From Pyricularia pennisetigena (taxonomy: Eukaryota > Ascomycota > Sordariomycetes > Magnaporthales > Pyriculariaceae): a DNA stretch of 64,000 nucleotides. Under the pieces are notes generated by a model. The model had not been told where the DNA came from and ran no database searches. It saw only the letters and a program-made list of their open reading frames with translations. Numbering within the stretch: position 1 is the stretch's first letter; each line of letters starts with the position of its first letter. This document shows, in pieces, positions 59,051 to 64,000 of this stretch. Position numbers and translations under genes: made by a program. The stretch covers positions 5,481,445 to 5,545,444 of the forward strand of contig NC_043741.1 in the NCBI RefSeq assembly GCF_004337985.1. The letters run 5' to 3'.

Positions 59051-61488
59051 TCATACACCAGGCTCCAGCTTGACGAAAACGCCTTCGCCATGAACAGCAC
59101 GCGACGGACCAGCACGGTGCAGCAGCCGCGCCTGGAGCCTCAGAGCACCACGGAGGGCGGCTGTCGTGGCGGCCCAGTCGTCCAGAGCCATCTGCACGCC
59201 CCAGGTGGTGAAGAGGCTCTTTGCGAGGCGGTCGTGCGGGGTGCCGCGGGCCGAGGGGGCAACGGCCGCCAGGACCCATCCGAACACGCCGAGGACGCGC
59301 CTCCATTGGGCCAGCGGCACGCGGCGCACGGCCGTCCACAGCCGGGAGAGGTCTTGGGCCCCGACCGCGGCGCTGAACGGCGTGGTGGTGATGGTGGTGG
59401 TGGTGGCCGCCGCCGCCTGGCAGTACACGAGCGCCGTCTGCCGCACGACCTGGTAGATGGAGTCGGACGACGGCGGGTCGGCTGGCGTTTCGGACCCAAG
59501 TGTGGTCGGCGGTGCGGTCCTGCGTCTCGGCAGGCCCGGGATGCCCGAGATGCCGACGCCGTCGGCGTTGCTGTAGTATCCCAGCGTGGCTGGGTCGCGC
59601 TCTGGGGAGTGTTTGCGGTCCAGCTTCGCTCCTCTTGCGATGCCGGCGAGAGCATGGTTTTCTGGCTCTTGGGGGCTGCCATCCCGAGGCAGATCCGGAT
59701 GCAACCGTGAGATCCGGTCACAGGTCCAGGAGGCAGTGCTTTTGAGCTTGTTCAGCTCGACAAGTGATGGCTTGGACGGCATGTCGAGGACCGTCGAAAT
59801 TAGAAATCGTATATCGTCCAGGATGGATGCTGTGACGGGATGGAACCCGAGAATATCTGAACAGGCCGAGAATGATAGCGAGGAAGCCGCAAATGGCGTG
59901 TCGTAGGCAGCCTGGGACTGCTCGCCGGCACCTCCAGGGATGCCGTCTTGAATATTTTCAATGCTCAGAAATGGGGGCTGCTCGAGCGAGAGAGCAATAA
60001 CGCAATCCACAACCACGACGAGCTTGCCCACAAAACCCTCCATGCCCAGGTTGTGGATGCCGCCGCGCAGCCGAATCATTTCCCTGAGACCTCGTAGATG
60101 GGCCTGCAGGTCGTTGCTGGAATCCCCCCAGTACCACTCACCCAGGATCATCTGGACGACAGCTGCAATGGCTTCGTCGCTTGTCGAGTCTGAAGTCGAT
60201 CTCAACAGCTCGTTCAGCATCCGGATTGCTAGCCCCTTGTGGGCCATAGCCACGGTCTTGTCAAGAGCACCAGTCTCAACGAGGAAGCACGAAGCGGTGT
60301 ATATGGCGACCTGGGCCAGAAGAGGTGTCCGCACGCAGAATGGCATGCATAATTCAATGCGAGAGTTGGTCGCGTCTTGGTTATTGCCATCTATGCATGA
60401 TCGAAAACTGGAGGCCAGCTTCACAACTACAAGCAGGACCTATTGCATTAGTCTCGTACTCGCTTCAAATGGTTGGATATTAGTGGAATTCATGGAGAAA
60501 CACATGAGCAAAAATTGCTCCAAAAAAAAAAAATCTTACAAGTTCTGAGCAACTCTGTGTGTTGCTGTGTCGGTGGCACTGGCAGCGAGCTCAGCGCTTG
60601 GGTTGTTCCCCGTGGCTGAGGCGAAAGAGCAAAGTCTCGAGCGCGGGCTTCCAGCGCCAGGAGCCAAGTGACTGTGTCCTCCGTCCTCTGACGATCCCAG
60701 CTCGCGTCGATGGGGCGGTTGAAAGTGGTATTCCGAGCCTGCAGCAGACCTGAAGCACCGTTTTCAGGGCGTGAATGGATTTCACAGTTGACGTTGCAGA
60801 GTCTGATGGAGGACTGTGGAGGAGATCCCGGGGCTGATGTCCAGGGTAGTGCGTCCCAGCGTCCAGGGCTCGGGAACTGTGTCAATACATCGGTCCCAGA
60901 CCATTGCACCAGGTCCATTGCTTCCAAGCCCGAACACTGCCTTTGATTCCATAGCTGCGTAGCGTCTGGCTCGCACCCTATCCAATCATAGGTTACCGGT
61001 CTCACGGGCAAGATAGGCTGCTGGCTGAGGTTAAAGAAGTCAAGGCTATCATCTTGTATAATGGGGGAGCGGAACGGGTTGCTGCCATCTGTTGGTGTGA
61101 TTGGAGAGTCAGAGCCTCCCGCACGTCTATTTTGCTCCGGGATGATGACGAGGTCAGTCAACGACGACCCCCGTAGACAAAAAGAAGAAAGCCAGGGGCA
61201 GCCAACGCACACAAACACACCTAGTCGTAATGGGCTTGTACTCGCAAATAGGCTGTGGAAATCGCCTTGAACAGTTGCTACAAGGCTGGCCTTGATTACA
61301 CTAGTAGCGAAGCTTTTGTGTTAGGTAACAGGTGACAAGAATGGTTGTTGATTGCAACCAACATGTATAGCACATTGGGCGTGAGTCGAGGCAGGGCGAG
61401 AAACGCTATCTGGATTTACACGTACCCGCTGTTTTCTTCGTCGACACTCGCTGCATGAGGTCGTTGTCCGCGGCAATCTAAGCTGCAT
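59051..61488 (-). CDS. Zn2Cys6 transcription factor with fungal-specific regulatory domain
   Basis: The exons on the minus strand are 61488-61426, 61300-61221, 61126-60540 and 60426-59051, giving 701 residues. The Zn2Cys6 cluster spans residues 12-40 as C-x2-C-x6-C-x5-C-x2-C-x8-C (CSECRRRKQR joined by splicing to CNQGQPCSNCSRRFPQPIC). Intron 1 falls directly before the third cysteine. The C-terminal two thirds looks like the Fungal_trans_2 regulatory domain: MPFCVRTPLLAQVAIYTASCFL, repeated helices, LREMIRLRGGIHNLG, and a long linker with a Thr run. No partner or target is evident. Intron 3 starts just before an A/T run. I chose the acceptor at 60427-60428 because it keeps the frame, so this border is the least certain. 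An upstream in-frame extension to 61677 is possible but unlikely. Confidence 0.82.
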
Positions 61489-63427
61489 AGCTCCGGACGA
61501 GAAGTGTTCTGAACATTTTCTCGTCCAAGCCGACGAGCAAGCCAAAAAGTGTGTTGTTTCAAAGGTGACCGTTGAATAAACGGTAGGGCTGGCGGGGACC
61601 ATGAGTTTATGTTGCAAGGGCCAAAAAAAAAAGACGGGTAGCCTAGTCGGACTTGGCGGGAGGATGGGAGGATTCAAGAGGGTGTTGTTGGGTCTAGTCT
61701 CAGTCTAGAACCGGCGTAGACTTAGTATAGGTAGGCGACATGCAGTGAGGCACATAACGGCAACGAGCACAGCTTTGAACGAACCCATGGGCCTCTAGCC
61801 AGCCTATCTTTGTTGTTTGGTTCTTGGCGTGGGGCCAGGGGCTGGCTGTTGTACACTCGAAGGATTCCGGGCACTTGTCAATGCGCATCTTGTGCAAAGT
61901 TATTTATGATGACTGACTGATTGTTTGGTCTGCACGGGTTCGAGTGGCGGCGGATGAAGCATAATCGTCAAAGACATGAACTGAAGCAAAAAAAAGATGA
62001 CGGAGCATTGTTGAGAGGAGTTCCAAGGGCCCATCTGAAATTCAGACTGATAAAATTTTGACTTTTTCCTCGTTTTTTCCCCTTCACCCAAGTGTCAAGA
62101 TCTCCGCCCTAGATATCCGGTCTAAGACCCATTAGTTACTATATTGAATCGCAAGGCGTGAATCCCATTGACCAATATGACGCCTCATCTTACCGCGAGC
62201 AATGTAATAATCAGACGCTGCTAAGATTATAACATCGTCTCAAGTCTCTTGAGGCCTTTGGGTACCTTCACTAGCAGTGCATCCTTCGACTCCCGGATGA
62301 CCAAGCATCCAATGGGCTATCCAAAGTATGATTATGGCGCAGGCCAGCTGCAACGGCGGCCTCCGCCCCGTAAACGTATGTATGGAGGTTGGAGTTTGGG
62401 GTTGAATGCTGCGTGGGTTGTGCTGCAAGGATTAAAACAGAACTAAAAGGCTCAAACATGACTGATCAGGTTCCAACGTCTACGCAGTCTGCCACAAAAC
62501 CTCGAGCTGTCAGTGAGTTTCCAAAACGAGACCAAGGTCGATTTCAGACCGTCTTAAAAAAAGACCCCTGCATTTTCCTTCCTCGTTCCGGGAGGCCTGA
62601 GCAGACGGGACGGTTGAACCCTTCTCAGCTACCCGCTGAACGGTTCCTGCGGCTGAGGGGCGCCCAGAGCTGCTTTTCCGCTGGCCCTTCTTTCGTACAC
62701 CGTGTGGTAACGTGCAGTGGGTAATGCATGGCAAGTTGAGAGAGCCTTGTTTCCAGACGCTAGCCTCGCGACAGCGGCAAGGAGCAGACATTTTCCACAT
62801 GGCGAAAAAGTGATAAGCCTGTTTCAGACTATTTTAGTGGATATAATGTGGGACTAAGCAAAGCCTGGCCTTGACACCCAACGGATTATGCAGGAGTTTA
62901 GCGGCGAAACTAGGACGCCGGGGAGCCTCAAGCCTTGAGTCTCTATGGATACGTCGTAGACCCCTAGAAATAACTGATGGATTCATGACGTCAATAACGG
63001 CATTCAAATGTGAGCTAGGTATGTGGGTACTATGGTGAGTACCTTTGTATACCTTTGTGCAGGTTATGGATAATGCAACAACTTATTTAGACGCAAGCAT
63101 GATGGTTGAAGAAAAAAAAAAAAAAAAAAGACGAGTGTTTGGTACATGTAAAAGTTACGACGAAAGAAAAAGAATAAATCAGATTAGACCTAGCAGTAGT
63201 CAAAACATCTCTAGGCGCGGGGATAATGCAAGGGTTGGCGATTGACGACATTAGGAATTGAAATAAGCTAAAAATGGCTGAAACTAAATTTGGTATCCTG
63301 CGAAAGCCAACGTGGAAATGACAGGTTCAACTGAAGCAGAACAAACAAAGCCAATGTGGCCATTGTGGGGAAATTATTGGCTGACTTTTAACAGGCTCAA
63401 CGAAGAAAAGAAAAAGACAAGATCTAT
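61489..63427. other. intergenic region (1.9 kb) upstream of the zinc-cluster gene
   Basis: No gene is supported. It includes the promoter of the minus-strand zinc-cluster gene, single TAGGTA motifs near 61727 and 63018, and an A-run at 63111-63129. The right end is the 3' flank of the gene cut by the window edge. Confidence 0.5.
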
Positions 63428-64000
63428 TCATACTCGAGGTTTCATAGCCATGTTCACGGCAGGAGGAGGCTCGTCATCCATCGGATACGGAGGCACCTTG
63501 CCATTGGTAGGCGGACGCCTGCCTCCACCGACAGCGTGGTTTTCAGGTATGGGAGTTTTAGGAGGCAGAGGCGGTGGACCGACGTCGCGTCTCGGCTGTT
63601 CATCCTGCGCGACAATCGCAATCTTGTCTTGTCCAGAAACATTCCTCCACTGTGCCGGTGTGAGTGCTGCTGGGAGAAGGTCATCGTCCGTCGTTCCCAT
63701 ACTTGAGACGGTCGCGGCAGAGACTGTCGATGGGGTAGGGTTATGTGTAGGTCTTGAAGGTGGCGAGCCTACTGAAGGGCGCGTAAACGATGGTTGAGGA
63801 GCTGCATTGGCAGAGGCAGGAGGTGGTGGAGGAAGGGGACGCTCTCCAGCCAGGCTTCCACCCGAGCTACGCGGCGATACTGCCGAAGCCGGCATACCAA
63901 GGCTGTCGGGCCCGGAATCGTAGGACTGTCTGCTAGGCGGCGTCGTGTTCTGCGGTTTGGCCGGGAATGTTGGCATATCACCAGGTAGCTCAACTGCAAA
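63428..64000 (-). CDS. C-terminal part of an unidentified proline-rich protein (cut by window edge)
   Basis: The frame is open from the right edge to a stop at 63428, giving 191 residues of a longer protein. The visible part is disordered and rich in Pro/Ser/Ala, with polyproline stretches (RPLPPPPPAS, PPPLPPKTP) that could bind SH3 or profilin-like partners. It also has a conserved-looking ALTPAQWRNVSGQDKIAIVAQDE segment, and the tail reads PPAVNMAMKPRV. I cannot name the family from this end alone. Confidence 0.65.
   Translation of the reverse strand, partial: FAVELPGDMPTFPAKPQNTTPPSRQSYDSGPDSLGMPASAVSPRSSGGSLAGERPLPPPPPASANAAPQPSFTRPSVGSPPSRPTHNPTPSTVSAATVSSMGTTDDDLLPAALTPAQWRNVSGQDKIAIVAQDEQPRRDVGPPPLPPKTPIPENHAVGGGRRPPTNGKVPPYPMDDEPPPAVNMAMKPRV

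Overview
The window is nuclear DNA of a filamentous ascomycete (Pezizomycotina, most likely Sordariomycetes). The evidence is the protein families (three Zn2Cys6 regulators, fungal Swc4, Not3/5, Bud2, AP-3 mu, p24, a YCK-type casein kinase), short introns of about 60-135 bp with GTRNGT starts, CTRAC-like branch sites and YAG ends, and long T-, A- and CT-rich intergenic tracts. I cannot name the species from the sequence. Eighteen protein-coding genes are supported, one of them cut by the right edge. I found no tRNA, rRNA, CRISPR array, or intact transposon.

Left part (1-24.5 kb): the nucleoporin gene NUP133 (+) is followed by about 9.1 kb with no convincing gene. Then comes a Zn2Cys6 protein fused to a maltose-acetyltransferase-like left-handed beta-helix (+), a second Zn2Cys6 factor with a 50-residue polyglutamine tract (+), the SWR1/NuA4 subunit SWC4 (-), and a p24 cargo receptor (+).

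Middle (25.8-48.2 kb): a housekeeping block. It holds a plasma-membrane casein kinase I (-), AP-3 mu (-), a small DUF4536-like mitochondrial protein (+), the exosome subunit RRP4 (+), CCR4-NOT subunit NOT3/NOT5 (-), D-aminoacyl-tRNA deacylase (+) tail-to-tail with an AlaX alanyl-tRNA editing protein (-), the Hsp90 co-chaperone cyclophilin-40/CPR6 (+), and the RasGAP BUD2 (-).

Right part (48-64 kb): a sparser stretch with a 2H-phosphoesterase-like protein (-), ureidoglycolate lyase (-), two small single-span membrane proteins of similar layout (+), a third Zn2Cys6 factor (-), and the 3' end of an unidentified proline-rich protein (-).

Functional links: the two tRNA proofreading genes lie 77 bp apart at their stop codons and act on overlapping mischarging errors. 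The AlaX protein also has an N-terminal extension that looks like a mitochondrial presequence upstream of a second start. The most unusual protein is the zinc-cluster/acetyltransferase fusion, whose catalytic histidine position is occupied by leucine. This suggests a DNA-binding protein with a non-catalytic small-molecule-binding domain. Five assembly gaps (runs of N), mostly next to homopolymers, limit what can be said about those spots.
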